The notes under the pieces were generated by a model. That model searched no databases, was not told where the DNA came from, and was given only the letters and a program-made list of their open reading frames with translations. Made by a program: the position numbers and the translations under genes. A stretch of 37,415 nt of DNA from an uncultured Senegalimassilia sp. Lineage in GTDB: Bacteria > Actinomycetota > Coriobacteriia > Coriobacteriales > Eggerthellaceae. This document shows positions 15,157 to 23,632 of the stretch, piece after piece; position 1 is the stretch's first letter, and the number at the start of each line of letters is the position of its first letter. The DNA lies in NCBI GenBank assembly GCA_934630815.1, contig CAKTWI010000022.1, positions 1-37,415 of the forward strand. Direction: 5' to 3'.

Positions 15157-15191
15157 CAAGAAAGGGAACGGGTGAAAAACCCGTTCCCTTT
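15157..15191 (-). terminator. Terminator of the triple-RidA gene
   Basis: AAAGGGAACGGGT at 15161-15173 pairs exactly with ACCCGTTCCCTTT at 15179-15191 around a five-base loop. On the minus strand it continues TTTCTTG, and it lies 50 bases after the stop of the RidA gene. Confidence 0.88.
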
Positions 15192-15240
15192 CCAAAACCA
15201 TCGGTTTCCCGATGATCGACAAGGATCCGCGGATGATGCG

Positions 15241-16506
15241 CTAGGCGATCGGCGGGGTGCCCTCGAAGTTGCCGAAGATGGCGTCGATCTGGATGGCGGC
15301 GCCCATGGGCAGGTTCGCAACGCCGACCACGCGACGAGCGGGGGTTCCCTCGGGGAAGAACTGAGCGTACACCTCGTTGACGGCGTCCATGTCGTTCATG
15401 TCCTTCACGAAGATGTTCACCTTGACGCAGTCCTCCAGGACATGGTCAACACTCTCGATGATGGCCTTGATGTTCTTGAGAGCCTGCTCGGTCTCGGCCT
15501 TCACGCCGCCGGCGACCAGCGCGCCCGTTGCCGGGTCAACGCCGAGCTGGGCGGAGATGTTGTTGTAGTGGGAGAACGCCACGGTCTGGGAGGACAGCTC
15601 GTCCTTCGGAGCGTTGGCGATGTTGTTGGCCTCGATGATCAGGCCATGACGGGCCTCGACGGCCTGCGGCGGGGTGCCGTCGCCGTGGGAGCACACGGCC
15701 TCGATCTGCACGAGCGCGTGCTGCGGCAGGTCGGCGACCTCGACCACGGTGCGGGCCGGCAGGTAGTTGACGGCGCGGGCGATGCCCGAATCCGGGAAGA
15801 AGCGCTTGTAGATCTCGTTCATGGCCTCAACGTCGCCGAGGTCCTTCAGGAAGACGGTGACCTTGACGATGTCGTCGAACGGAACATCCATGGCGGTCAG
15901 GACGGCCTTGATGTTCTTCAGGCACTGAGCGGTCTGCTCCTGCACGCCGCCCATGACGATCTGGTTGGAAACCGGGTCGATCGGCAGCTGAGCGGTGATG
16001 TTGTTGTAGTGGGAGAACGCCACAGACTGCGTGGACATCGCGTCGAACGGGGCGTTGTGGGTGTTGTTGGCGTACTTGACCAGGTCGCCGGCCTGGGGCT
16101 CGTTCGGGATGGTGCCTTCGCCGTTGGTGAGCAGAGCCTCAACCTGGACCAGGGCGCCCATGGGCAGATCGTTGACGGCAACGATGGTGCGGGCGGGCAC
16201 GTAGGTGGTGAAGAAGGACTTGTAGGCCCTCTCCACAACGTCGATGTCCATGATGTCCTTGACGAAGATGGTGACGCGAACGACGTCGTTCAGGTCATGA
16301 TCGATGCTCGCAACGATGGCTGCGATGTTGCGGAAGCACTGCTCTGCCTGCTCCTTGACACCGCCCTCGACGATTGCGCCGGTCTTAGGATCGACAGGCA
16401 GCTGGGCCGAGAGGTTGTTGTAATGGGAGAAAGCGACGGTCTGAGAGCACATCGGGCACTTCGGTGCGTTCTCGGTGTTCCTTGCCACTACCACGTTATC
16501 CGCCAT
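15241..16506 (-). CDS. Triple RidA-domain fusion protein
   Basis: A 421-residue protein built from three complete RidA (YjgF/YER057c/UK114) domains in tandem, about 1-140, 141-290 and 291-421. Each opens NAPxxxxSxQ, then V-A-F-S-H-Y-N-N-x-x-A-Q, and closes PAR-x-V-x-V-x-x-LP. The Rid arginine is present in all three (R106, R252, R391). The following acidic residue is E123, E269 and D408. Ordinary RidA is one domain of about 130 residues acting as a homotrimer that hydrolyses reactive enamines/imines, so this chain could form the trimer by itself. Domain 1 alone has C17-x2-C20. It starts at ATG 16506 with AAAGGG, and has its own promoter and terminator. Confidence 0.93.
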   Translation of the reverse strand: MADNVVVARNTENAPKCPMCSQTVAFSHYNNLSAQLPVDPKTGAIVEGGVKEQAEQCFRNIAAIVASIDHDLNDVVRVTIFVKDIMDIDVVERAYKSFFTTYVPARTIVAVNDLPMGALVQVEALLTNGEGTIPNEPQAGDLVKYANNTHNAPFDAMSTQSVAFSHYNNITAQLPIDPVSNQIVMGGVQEQTAQCLKNIKAVLTAMDVPFDDIVKVTVFLKDLGDVEAMNEIYKRFFPDSGIARAVNYLPARTVVEVADLPQHALVQIEAVCSHGDGTPPQAVEARHGLIIEANNIANAPKDELSSQTVAFSHYNNISAQLGVDPATGALVAGGVKAETEQALKNIKAIIESVDHVLEDCVKVNIFVKDMNDMDAVNEVYAQFFPEGTPARRVVGVANLPMGAAIQIDAIFGNFEGTPPIA

Positions 16507-16580
16507 GGCAATACCCTTTCTGTTGACAGCCTTCAATGAGGTTGCGCAAATACGTTTTCCCACGACTTGCGTCAGAGCGC

Positions 16581-16622
16581 ATTAAACTTGACGGCTATTG
16601 TCATTGTCAATCGATTTTCGAT
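16581..16622 (-). promoter_or_regulatory. Promoter and operator of the triple-RidA gene
   Basis: On the minus strand a perfect TTGACA at 16610-16605 and TTTAAT at 16586-16581 are 18 bases apart, with the start expected near 16574. The palindrome ATCGA-TTT-TCGAT at 16610-16622 touches the -35 box, a good place for a regulator. The remaining gap to 16848 is AT-richer and holds no gene I can support. Confidence 0.68.
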
Positions 16623-16848
16623 AAATTCGTTGCCAGCTTCTATCGGTTGAATCCCGTGAATCTATGTCGAAAAATGATTGCCCGATCCCATAATCCTTAT
16701 GTTTCGGCGCGTATTTTCCAGCGAAACCCTGTTCATTTCGCATACCGTTTCGTGCATTTCCCGCCCAAAGTTTTTCCAACCGTTACCGTTCCGTCAATCA
16801 CGTTTCCCGGCGAAAAACAGCCGTTTGCCGTCAGAGCAGCGGCGCGGC

Positions 16849-17847
16849 TTAGCACGTTGCCCGTTGCAGAATGCATTCGGCCGCTATGCTGACGGCTATC
16901 TCCTCGGGCGTTTCCGCTTTGATATCCAACCCTATGGGCATGTGCACGGCATCAAGCGCCGACTCGGGGATTCCCGCTTCCAGCATGCGCTCGCGCGCCG
17001 TGGCTATCTTACGCCGTGATCCCATGAACCCCACGTATGCCAACGGCTGGCGGAGCACCTGCTCCAGCACGGCGAAATCGTGCTGATGGCTGTGCGTCAT
17101 GATGAGAACGTAATCGCGTTCGTCAAGGGCCAGGGACGCGGCGATGTTGTTGTAATCCCCCACGATAGCTTGCTGCGCGCCATGGGATTTGCCGGCATTC
17201 GCGAACTCGGGCCGGCAGTCGAACAGCGTGCAGGAGAACCCCACGCGCGACAGGGCCGAAACGGTGGCGCCGCCCACATGCCCGCCGCCGAACACCACGG
17301 CGCAAACCGGCAAGGGAACGGGCAGCATAAGCCAACCCTCCGCGACGCAGCGCCCCTTCTGGCCGCAAACCCGATCGCCCGGCGCGGAGTCGTCGCCCGC
17401 AAGCAAGGCCCCGTCGGCATCGAGCAACGCGACGCCTTCGCTAGATTGCTGCAGGTCATCGCGGCAGCTTAACGCCAGGTACGCCGGCGTGCGCTGCTCG
17501 AAGCAGCGCAATAGCTCGCTGGCAACCTCGGCCCACACCGCGCTGCCGCCGCATATCGGAACGTACAGCAAGCTTGCGCTTCCGCCGCAGACCATGCCCA
17601 GGCGCTCCTCAAGGCCCATGCTCTCGAAGCGGTGCGCCTTACCCCCCAGCAAACGACGTGCGCAGGCTATGCCGTGCGCCTCGATGGCGCCGCCGCCGAT
17701 GGTGCCGCACACCAACCCGTCGGCGGAAACCAACATAAGCGTTCCCGCCTTGCGCGGCGTGGAGTCCTTGCTCTCCGCCACCGCGACCAGCACCAACGGC
17801 TCGCCCGCACGGCAAGCGCCTGCGATATGCTCTGCGATCTTGCGCAT
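16849..17847 (-). CDS. xdhC: XdhC/CoxI-family molybdenum hydroxylase maturation protein
   Basis: A 332-residue XdhC-type protein. The N-terminal XdhC/CoxI domain shows AESKDSTPRKAGTLMLV, GTIGGGAIEA and MVCGGS (85-90). The C-terminal Rossmann domain has GGGHVG at 187-192, then THSHQHD and GFMGSRRK. In characterised relatives XdhC binds molybdenum cofactor, directs its sulfuration and inserts it into the hydroxylase. GAGGTGGG precedes the ATG at 17847, 16 bases beyond the yqeB stop, so it is the last gene of the hydroxylase operon. Confidence 0.92.
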   Translation of the reverse strand: MRKIAEHIAGACRAGEPLVLVAVAESKDSTPRKAGTLMLVSADGLVCGTIGGGAIEAHGIACARRLLGGKAHRFESMGLEERLGMVCGGSASLLYVPICGGSAVWAEVASELLRCFEQRTPAYLALSCRDDLQQSSEGVALLDADGALLAGDDSAPGDRVCGQKGRCVAEGWLMLPVPLPVCAVVFGGGHVGGATVSALSRVGFSCTLFDCRPEFANAGKSHGAQQAIVGDYNNIAASLALDERDYVLIMTHSHQHDFAVLEQVLRQPLAYVGFMGSRRKIATARERMLEAGIPESALDAVHMPIGLDIKAETPEEIAVSIAAECILQRATC

Positions 17848-17863
17848 CTTCCCACCTCACGCC

Positions 17864-18664
17864 CTATCGGGCCGAAAACGTTCCACTCAAATGAAGGATG
17901 GCCTCCAGCACGCCGCCCGCAACCGCCAAGCCCTTGTCCGAGACCAGCCCGCAATAACCGCTCTGGCCGCGTGGGTCTACGTCGCCGCACTTCAAGCCCT
18001 GGTGAACCTGCACCCCATCGGCTATCAGGCCGCGCAAAACGCCCGTGAGCGTGGTGAACACGGGGATATCCCCCGTATACGCCACAACCTGGCCTTCCTC
18101 AACATGGTCGCCTATGGCCGCAACACCGCGAAACACGCCGTCGCAAGGAGCGCGCAGCACGCGCTCGCCCGCAAAACCGCCCACCAACCCGGGCACCGCG
18201 GTGTTCGGCAGCGCCGAGCCCTCGTAATACGCACGGCCCAAGGTGTGCCCGCGCATGGTCTCCACCACGGCATGACAATCCACGCCCGCCGTGAAACCCG
18301 GGCCGACCCCAACGACGATGGGAGCCATATCCATGGAAGTGCCTAAGTTGCGCTTGGCCAGCACGGCATCGACCACCACGTCGGGCGCCGCGTCCTTGAC
18401 GCACGCGCACGCGGGGTCCACCAGAACAGGGACGACGCCTTCGCCGGAAAGCAGCTCCAAGGCATGGGAAGCGTCCCGTACCCGCACGGCCGTCACGCCT
18501 TCCACCTGGGTTTTCCCCATGCGAACGGCTTCGCTGAAGGCCACAGTGCGGCGCACCGTCAAAGGCTGCTCTATCTCAGTCATAAGCACGGAAGCGCCAC
18601 ATCGCACAAGGCGCAGCGCGATGGCGCTGGCGATATCGCCGGCGCCGCGGATCACCGCAAGCAT
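17864..18664 (-). CDS. yqeB: YqeB, selenium-dependent molybdenum hydroxylase accessory protein
   Basis: A 266-residue protein of the YqeB family (EF2563-type), a marker of selenium-dependent molybdenum hydroxylases. It starts MLAVIRGAGDIASAIALRL, a dinucleotide-fold loop, and contains VDPACACVKDAAPDVVVDAVLAK, VGVGPGFTAGVDCHAVVET, and a C-terminal barrel-like part with GDHVEEGQVVAYTGDIPV. Its biochemical step is unproven. It is thought to help supply or insert the selenium ligand at the molybdenum. The ATG at 18664 with GGAGGG upstream overlaps the end of yqeC by 13 bases. Confidence 0.92.
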   Translation of the reverse strand: MLAVIRGAGDIASAIALRLVRCGASVLMTEIEQPLTVRRTVAFSEAVRMGKTQVEGVTAVRVRDASHALELLSGEGVVPVLVDPACACVKDAAPDVVVDAVLAKRNLGTSMDMAPIVVGVGPGFTAGVDCHAVVETMRGHTLGRAYYEGSALPNTAVPGLVGGFAGERVLRAPCDGVFRGVAAIGDHVEEGQVVAYTGDIPVFTTLTGVLRGLIADGVQVHQGLKCGDVDPRGQSGYCGLVSDKGLAVAGGVLEAILHLSGTFSAR

Positions 18665-19311
18665 CGAAGATCGTCCCTCCAAAGGCTTCCCGCCACCACC
18701 GGCGTCTCGCACAGCGCCGCGATGCGTCGCGCCGCCTGCCAATCGACGGGAGCTTCCACCTTATTAATCAAAACCACGTCATGAAGCCCCTCGGCACACA
18801 GCACCGACGCCACCGCCTCGGGCGTGACCGCGTCATCGACGGAAACGCCGGCCAACTGCGCGAAGCGCTGCGGCCGGTGACACATCTGCGAAACGGGGAG
18901 GCCTATGCCATCGACCCCGACCATGCACACCGTCCGCCCCGCGCACGCAGGGACAACCGGCTCGTGCTCGGCATGCGCCTTCAGCGGGAGCTTCTTCGCC
19001 CCATCGGCCTCCACCAACACGTAGTCCGCCAAGCGCACCAGGTCGGCGAACGCCACCCGTGGCTCGGCCAGCTTCCCCGTGGGCGGATGGATGGAACCCG
19101 CGCACACGATGGGAGCTTCCGAAAGCGCCGCCCGCACGTCATCGGGCGATGCGCTAAGCACCACCGGGCACCAATCGGGCACGTACATCTTCGTGCTCGT
19201 GGCCACGACCACGCGCGCATCGCGCGACAGCTCCTCGGCCAAGGCGCGCAAAAGCGTGGACTTGCCGCCACCGCCGATGATGGCCGTAAGCCCACGCTGG
19301 ATATGTAGCAA
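18652..19311 (-). CDS. yqeC: YqeC, selenium-dependent hydroxylase accessory ATPase-like protein
   Basis: A 219-residue P-loop protein of the YqeC family: IIGGGGKST at 11-19, ATSTKMYVP, YVLVEADGAKKLPLKAHAEHEPV and VLINKVE. It always travels with YqeB and is thought to act in selenium loading of the hydroxylase. No ATG fits. The best start is TTG at 19311, five bases past the hydroxylase stop, just before LHIQRGLTAIIGG, which implies coupled translation. The upstream in-frame extension lies in the hydroxylase gene. The overlap with yqeB confirms one operon. Confidence 0.88.
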   Translation of the reverse strand: MLHIQRGLTAIIGGGGKSTLLRALAEELSRDARVVVATSTKMYVPDWCPVVLSASPDDVRAALSEAPIVCAGSIHPPTGKLAEPRVAFADLVRLADYVLVEADGAKKLPLKAHAEHEPVVPACAGRTVCMVGVDGIGLPVSQMCHRPQRFAQLAGVSVDDAVTPEAVASVLCAEGLHDVVLINKVEAPVDWQAARRIAALCETPVVAGSLWRDDLRCLR

Positions 19312-19316
19312 GCTGC

Positions 19317-21617
19317 TTAAGATTCCCGCTCCTCCGGTTTCGCCAGAAGGATGTGCTCGGGAAGGATAGGCAGCTCGCGGTGCCACACGCCCGTTGCCCG
19401 GTAGATGGCCTGCGCCAACGCAGGGCCCGGCGTGTTGATGACGACCTCGCCGATGGACTTTGCGCCGAACGGGCCCGTGGGCTCGTAGGAATGCTCGAAC
19501 TCCACGTTGATGCGCCCCGTGTCCAGACGGGTGGGCAAACGGTACGTGAACAGGCTCGATTCGCGGAGGGCACCCTTGGGCGTGCGGGTGACGTCCTCCA
19601 TGAGCGTATGCCCGATACCCTGCACGATGCCGCCTTCCACCTGGATGCGCGCAAGCGCCGGGTTGATGGGGATGCCGCAATCGACCACGGCGGCATAGTC
19701 GAGCACTTCCACCACGCCGGTCTCGCGGTCAAGCTCGATCTCCACCATGCCCACCATGTACGGCGGCGGGGACACCGGCGAGGAGTGCTGCGCGGTGGCC
19801 TCCGGGGCAAGGCGGCAGTTGCACTGGCTTTTCGCGGCGATCTCGGGCAGCGAGACCGTGCGTCCCGTTGCTTCGTGGCGCACGCATCCGCCTTCGAAGC
19901 TCAGCTCGGCCGCATCGCAGCCGAGCGTCTCGGCTGCGATGGCGCACAGGCGCTCCTTGAGCTGCGTGCACGCCTTCTCCACGGCCATGCCGGTGACATA
20001 GGTGGTGGAAGACGCATACGAACCGGAATCGTACGGAGACGCATCGGTGTCGGCGCCGAACACGCTCACGGCTTCCAGCGGGCATTCCATGTGCTCGGCG
20101 ACCATTTGAGCCAGGATGGTGTCGCAGCCCGTGCCCATGTCGGCCGCGGCGATGAGCAGCATGTATCCCCCGTCGTCGTTGAGCTTGACGGTGACCGAGC
20201 CCACGTCGATGTCGGAGATGCCCGAACCCTGCATGGACATGGCCACGCCGGCGGCGCGCACCTTGCCGTTGCCCATGTCGCGTACGGGGAACTTCTCCTT
20301 CCAACCGAACATGTCGCTGCAGTGCTGCATGCAACGGTCCAGGGCGCAGGCGTTTGCCACCTCGCCGAAGTAGGCGGGCATGGACATGCCTTCGCGCACC
20401 ATGTTCTGCTCACGCAGCCCCACCGGGTCGCGGCCCAGCTTCGCCGCCAGCTCGTTGACGGCGGTTTCCACGGCGAACTGGCCCTGCGTGGCGCCGAAGC
20501 CGCGGTACGCGCCCGACGGCTGCATGTTCGTGTACACCACGTTGGCGTCGAACTTAAACGCCTCGAGCGAGCCGGTGTAGAGCGGGATGGACTTGTGACC
20601 GGTCAGGCCGACCGTGGCCCAGCCATGCTCGCCGTAGGCGCCCGAGTTCGACAGCGTGGTCACCCCAAGCGCGCGGATGCGGCCGTCGTTGTTCGCACCC
20701 AGGCGGATCTTGATCTCCATCTCATGGCGCGGTGACCCGCAGGTTTGCGATTCCTTGCGCGAGAACACGCACAGGGCCGGACGCCCCGTCTTCATGGTGA
20801 CGAACGCGGGGTACACCTCGCACACCGCGGTCTGCTTCGCGCCGAAGCCACCGCCGATGCGCGGCTTCTCCACGCGGATGCGGCTTTTCGGGATGCCGAG
20901 CGCGTGCGACAGGATGCGGCGGACGTGGTAGACGATCTGCGTGGACGAGATCACGTGCAGCCTGCCGTAACGGTCAAGCTGGGTGAACGTGCGGAACGTC
21001 TCCATCATGGCCTGGTTGTACGCCTTCGTATGGTAGGTGCGCTCCAGCACCACGTCGCAATCGGCCAGCACCGCCTCGATGTCGCCGCCGGCGTCGGAGG
21101 TGGTGCCCACCAGGTTGCGCGTGCTGTCGCCGCCCAGGTCGCACAGCATATGCCAGTTGTCCTCGGGGTGCACCAGCACGGGGTTGTCCTTCGCGGTGCG
21201 GAAATCCAGGACCGGCTCCAGCACGTCGTATTCGACCTTGATGCGCGAAAGGGCGGTTTGCGCCGCCTTCTCGTTCTCGGCTGCCACGATGGCCACCACA
21301 TCGCCCACGAAGCGCACGTGACGGTCGATGATCAGGCGATCGTAGGGGCTGGTTTCGGGGTAGGTCTGCCCGGCGTTGGAGAAACGCTGGTCGGGCACAT
21401 CCTCCCAGGTGTACACGTCAACCACGCCAGGAACCTTCTTGGCCTTCGACGTGTCGATGGTCTTCACCATGGCGTTGGCGTGGGGGCTTCGCAGAAGCTT
21501 GACCACCAGCGCATCGGGTGCGATGTCCTCGGTATAGACGGGTTTGCCCAGCAGAAGCTGCATCGAGTCCTTCTTGCGGACCGATTTGCCCACGGAACGA
21601 TATTCGGGCCTATCCAC
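19317..21617 (-). CDS. xdh: Molybdopterin-binding subunit of a xanthine dehydrogenase-type hydroxylase
   Basis: A 766-residue catalytic subunit. The N-terminal domain (GKPVYTEDI, LRSPHANAMV, FVGDVVAIVA) leads into the molybdopterin-binding part with GGGFGAK at 255-261, PSGAYRGFGATQ and DMGTGCDTI. The base-catalyst loop is GPFGAKSIGE, with E724. The residue after GGGFGAK is Q262, where animal xanthine oxidases have the purine-contacting Glu. The Arg of YRGFG is kept. The start is GTG at 21617: AAGGAGG lies seven bases upstream, and the longer ATG frame runs through that site. It overlaps the 2Fe-2S gene by eight bases. Context makes a purine the likely substrate. Confidence 0.92.
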   Translation of the reverse strand: MDRPEYRSVGKSVRKKDSMQLLLGKPVYTEDIAPDALVVKLLRSPHANAMVKTIDTSKAKKVPGVVDVYTWEDVPDQRFSNAGQTYPETSPYDRLIIDRHVRFVGDVVAIVAAENEKAAQTALSRIKVEYDVLEPVLDFRTAKDNPVLVHPEDNWHMLCDLGGDSTRNLVGTTSDAGGDIEAVLADCDVVLERTYHTKAYNQAMMETFRTFTQLDRYGRLHVISSTQIVYHVRRILSHALGIPKSRIRVEKPRIGGGFGAKQTAVCEVYPAFVTMKTGRPALCVFSRKESQTCGSPRHEMEIKIRLGANNDGRIRALGVTTLSNSGAYGEHGWATVGLTGHKSIPLYTGSLEAFKFDANVVYTNMQPSGAYRGFGATQGQFAVETAVNELAAKLGRDPVGLREQNMVREGMSMPAYFGEVANACALDRCMQHCSDMFGWKEKFPVRDMGNGKVRAAGVAMSMQGSGISDIDVGSVTVKLNDDGGYMLLIAAADMGTGCDTILAQMVAEHMECPLEAVSVFGADTDASPYDSGSYASSTTYVTGMAVEKACTQLKERLCAIAAETLGCDAAELSFEGGCVRHEATGRTVSLPEIAAKSQCNCRLAPEATAQHSSPVSPPPYMVGMVEIELDRETGVVEVLDYAAVVDCGIPINPALARIQVEGGIVQGIGHTLMEDVTRTPKGALRESSLFTYRLPTRLDTGRINVEFEHSYEPTGPFGAKSIGEVVINTPGPALAQAIYRATGVWHRELPILPEHILLAKPEERES

Positions 21618-22083
21618 GCTCGACCTCCTTGCCATGCTTTTCGTCTAGGAAGGCGCGGATGCCGCGCAGCTGCCCCACGTAGCCCGAGCAACGGCACAGG
21701 TTGCCGCTCAGATACGCCAGGATCTCATCGTCGGTGGGATCGGGATTCTCGCGCAGCAGCGCGATGGCGTTCATCACGAAGCCGGGGTTGCAGAAACCGC
21801 ACTGCTCGGCGCCCTGGTCGGCGATGAAGCCCACGAACTCCGACGCCTCGGCCTGCAGGCCTTCCAGCGTGCAGACGCTGCGGCCGTTGGCGCGGGCGGC
21901 CAGCGTGGAGCAGGACAGCACGGGCACGTCGTCGAGCATCACCGTGCACAGGCCGCACGCGGACGTCTCGCAGCCGCGCTTGACGCTTTTGCACCCGTGG
22001 GCGCGCACGAAATCGATGAGCAGCATGTCGGCGGGGATGTCGTCTGCCACCGTTTTGCCATTCAGCTTGATCTTGACTTCCAT
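21610..22083 (-). CDS. [2Fe-2S] subunit of the molybdenum hydroxylase
   Basis: A 157-residue ferredoxin-type subunit. The N-terminal plant-type cluster is held by C38, C43, C46 and C58. The C-terminal cluster is held by C95, C98, C130 and C132 (CGFC ... CRC). This is the standard CoxS/XdhC-type small subunit, moving electrons from the molybdenum centre to FAD. It directly abuts the FAD gene (stop 22084, start 22083) and its stop overlaps the catalytic subunit's start. It is called xdhC in some organisms, so I leave the symbol empty to avoid confusion with the maturation protein. Confidence 0.95.
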   Translation of the reverse strand: MEVKIKLNGKTVADDIPADMLLIDFVRAHGCKSVKRGCETSACGLCTVMLDDVPVLSCSTLAARANGRSVCTLEGLQAEASEFVGFIADQGAEQCGFCNPGFVMNAIALLRENPDPTDDEILAYLSGNLCRCSGYVGQLRGIRAFLDEKHGKEVERG

Positions 22084-22884
22084 CTAGCGCACCTCCCCTA
22101 ACGCCAGCAGGGCGCGGCGCACGAGCACGGGTGCAAGCGCGCGGCGGTACTCGGCGCTGCCCCACATATTTCCGGAAACGCGGATGCTTCCCGCGACATG
22201 GTCGGCAAACGCCGCGGCGCTTGCGTCGGTGATACCGTCGGCAAGGATACCCCGATCGTCGCGCAAAAGCACGGCACGACCCGGACGCGCGCCCACCGTC
22301 ACGCGGTATTCGTCGCCCATCTTCGCCGCCATGCAGTTGAGCGTGGGCAGGTCGGTGCGCTGCTTGCGCACGGCCTGGTATGCGAAGGTGCCGGGGCGCT
22401 TCTTGACGATAAGGCGCACGAGGATGTCCTTGTCGTAGGGCATGCTCACGAAACGCTCCAGGGGCACGATGCCGCCTTCATGCAGCTCAACGTAGCTGTC
22501 CATGGCAAGAAACGCCGTAACGATGTCGGAGAAGCCCATGCGACGCCATAGGCTTCCGCCCAGCGTGGCGCCGTTGCGGAACTGCACGCCCACGATATCC
22601 CGGAACGCCGCCTTGATGGCGCCGCAGGAATAGGCGTCAAGACCGGCGTGGGTTTCCATCTGGCGCAGGGTGACCATGGCGCCGATGCGGAACTCCTCGT
22701 CGGTCTCCTCGATGGTGTCCAAGCCCAGATCGCACAGGTCGATGGCGGTGCCGAACGAATGGTTGCCCATCTTCAGCCACATCATGCCCGCCACCACGCG
22801 ATTGCGCTTCTTCTGGTTCAGCTCCCAAGCCTCTTGCAGGCTTTGCGGGCGCTCATATTTCTGAAAGGTAATAATGATGCACAC
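22084..22884 (-). CDS. FAD-binding subunit of the molybdenum hydroxylase
   Basis: A 266-residue CoxM/YgfM-type FAD subunit. Visible features are FQKYERPQSLQEA at the start, GMMWLKMGN, VQFRNGATLGGSLWRRMGFSDIV (the FAD diphosphate loop), and VRKQRTDLPTLNCMAA, then a C-terminal helical domain. It passes electrons to NAD or another acceptor. It is the first gene of the operon. No ATG fits: GTG at 22884 is my choice, with only a weak GGGG upstream, and the homology starts about seven codons later. Confidence 0.9.
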   Translation of the reverse strand: MCIIITFQKYERPQSLQEAWELNQKKRNRVVAGMMWLKMGNHSFGTAIDLCDLGLDTIEETDEEFRIGAMVTLRQMETHAGLDAYSCGAIKAAFRDIVGVQFRNGATLGGSLWRRMGFSDIVTAFLAMDSYVELHEGGIVPLERFVSMPYDKDILVRLIVKKRPGTFAYQAVRKQRTDLPTLNCMAAKMGDEYRVTVGARPGRAVLLRDDRGILADGITDASAAAFADHVAGSIRVSGNMWGSAEYRRALAPVLVRRALLALGEVR

Positions 22885-22915
22885 CCCGTAGCTTGAGGTT
22901 TATAGAAACGTACAT

Positions 22916-22944
22916 ATTATACTGTGGCCAGGGAATCCTTCGAA
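22916..22944. promoter_or_regulatory. Overlapping divergent promoters, hydroxylase operon and mocA
   Basis: On the minus strand TTCGAA at 22944-22939 and a perfect TATAAT at 22921-22916 are 17 bases apart and fit the hydroxylase operon. On the plus strand TATACT at 22918-22923 with TTGAGG at 22893-22898 (19-base spacer) could drive mocA. The two -10 boxes overlap, so only one may be used at a time. Confidence 0.5.
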
Positions 22945-23001
22945 AGCCCCGCACACCGAACCCGACCGACCGACCATCGAATCTGCAAAGGCGAACCGAC
23001 C

Positions 23002-23628
23002 ATGACCAGCCCCATTGAAACCCCGAACGCCGTACACGGCTGCATCATCATGGCATCGGGCCTGGGCACGCGCTTCGGGTCGAACAAGCTCATGGCGGAC
23101 CTTGACGGCGCGCCGCTTATCGCCCACGCGATCAGGGCCTGTGACGGGCTATTCGCGAAACGCGTGGCGGTCACGCGCCACATGGACGTGGCGAAGACGT
23201 GCCGCAGCCTGGGCGTGGAAGCCATCCAGCACGATGAACCGCTCAGAAGCGACACCGTGCGTCTGGGAATGCAAGCCATGGACGGATGCGACACGGTCAC
23301 GTTCATCCAGGCAGACCAGCCGCTCATCAGCGCGAACACCCTTGCCGCCCTGCTTCGCGGCGCCGAAGCGCACCCCGAGCTCATCTGGCGCGTCAGCTTC
23401 CAGGGCACACCGGGCGCACCGGTGCTGTTCCCCGCCTGGGCCTTCGACGAGCTGCGCGCGCTCCCGCCCGGCAAGGGCGGCGGCTTCGTGGCGAATACGC
23501 ATGCGGAACGTGTGCGTTGCGTCGAAGCCGCTAGCGAATGGGAGCTGTTCGACGTGGACACCGTGCAGGACCTGGAGGTGCTGCAGGCGCATATGAGTGC
23601 GGGTTTGCCTCACCGTAAAAGCCCCTGA
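23002..23628 (+). CDS. mocA: Molybdenum cofactor cytidylyltransferase-like protein (MocA/YgfJ)
   Basis: A 208-residue nucleotidyltransferase. The N-terminal IIMASGLGTRFGSNKLMADL matches the MobA/MocA nucleotide-binding loop. Later IQADQPLIS carries the metal-binding Asp and GTPGAPVLFP the substrate loop. MocA attaches CMP to molybdopterin, giving the form used by xanthine-dehydrogenase-type enzymes. The ATG at 23002 follows AAAGGC, and the upstream frame is leader DNA. It is divergent from the hydroxylase operon, which it presumably serves, and convergent with the permease gene. Confidence 0.9.
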   Translation: MTSPIETPNAVHGCIIMASGLGTRFGSNKLMADLDGAPLIAHAIRACDGLFAKRVAVTRHMDVAKTCRSLGVEAIQHDEPLRSDTVRLGMQAMDGCDTVTFIQADQPLISANTLAALLRGAEAHPELIWRVSFQGTPGAPVLFPAWAFDELRALPPGKGGGFVANTHAERVRCVEAASEWELFDVDTVQDLEVLQAHMSAGLPHRKSP

Positions 23629-23632
23629 AAGC

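Noticed and set aside
15172..16539. 455-codon open frame on the plus strand opposite the triple-RidA gene
   Set aside because: It is longer than the real gene but is an antisense shadow. Its product is Val/Asp/Gly-rich repeat text with no family, and the minus frame has three clear RidA domains, a ribosome site, promoter and terminator.
19353..21827. Two long plus-strand frames opposite the hydroxylase genes
   Set aside because: They give His/Arg/Ala-rich products typical of GC-rich antisense shadows, and the minus strand encodes well-conserved subunits.
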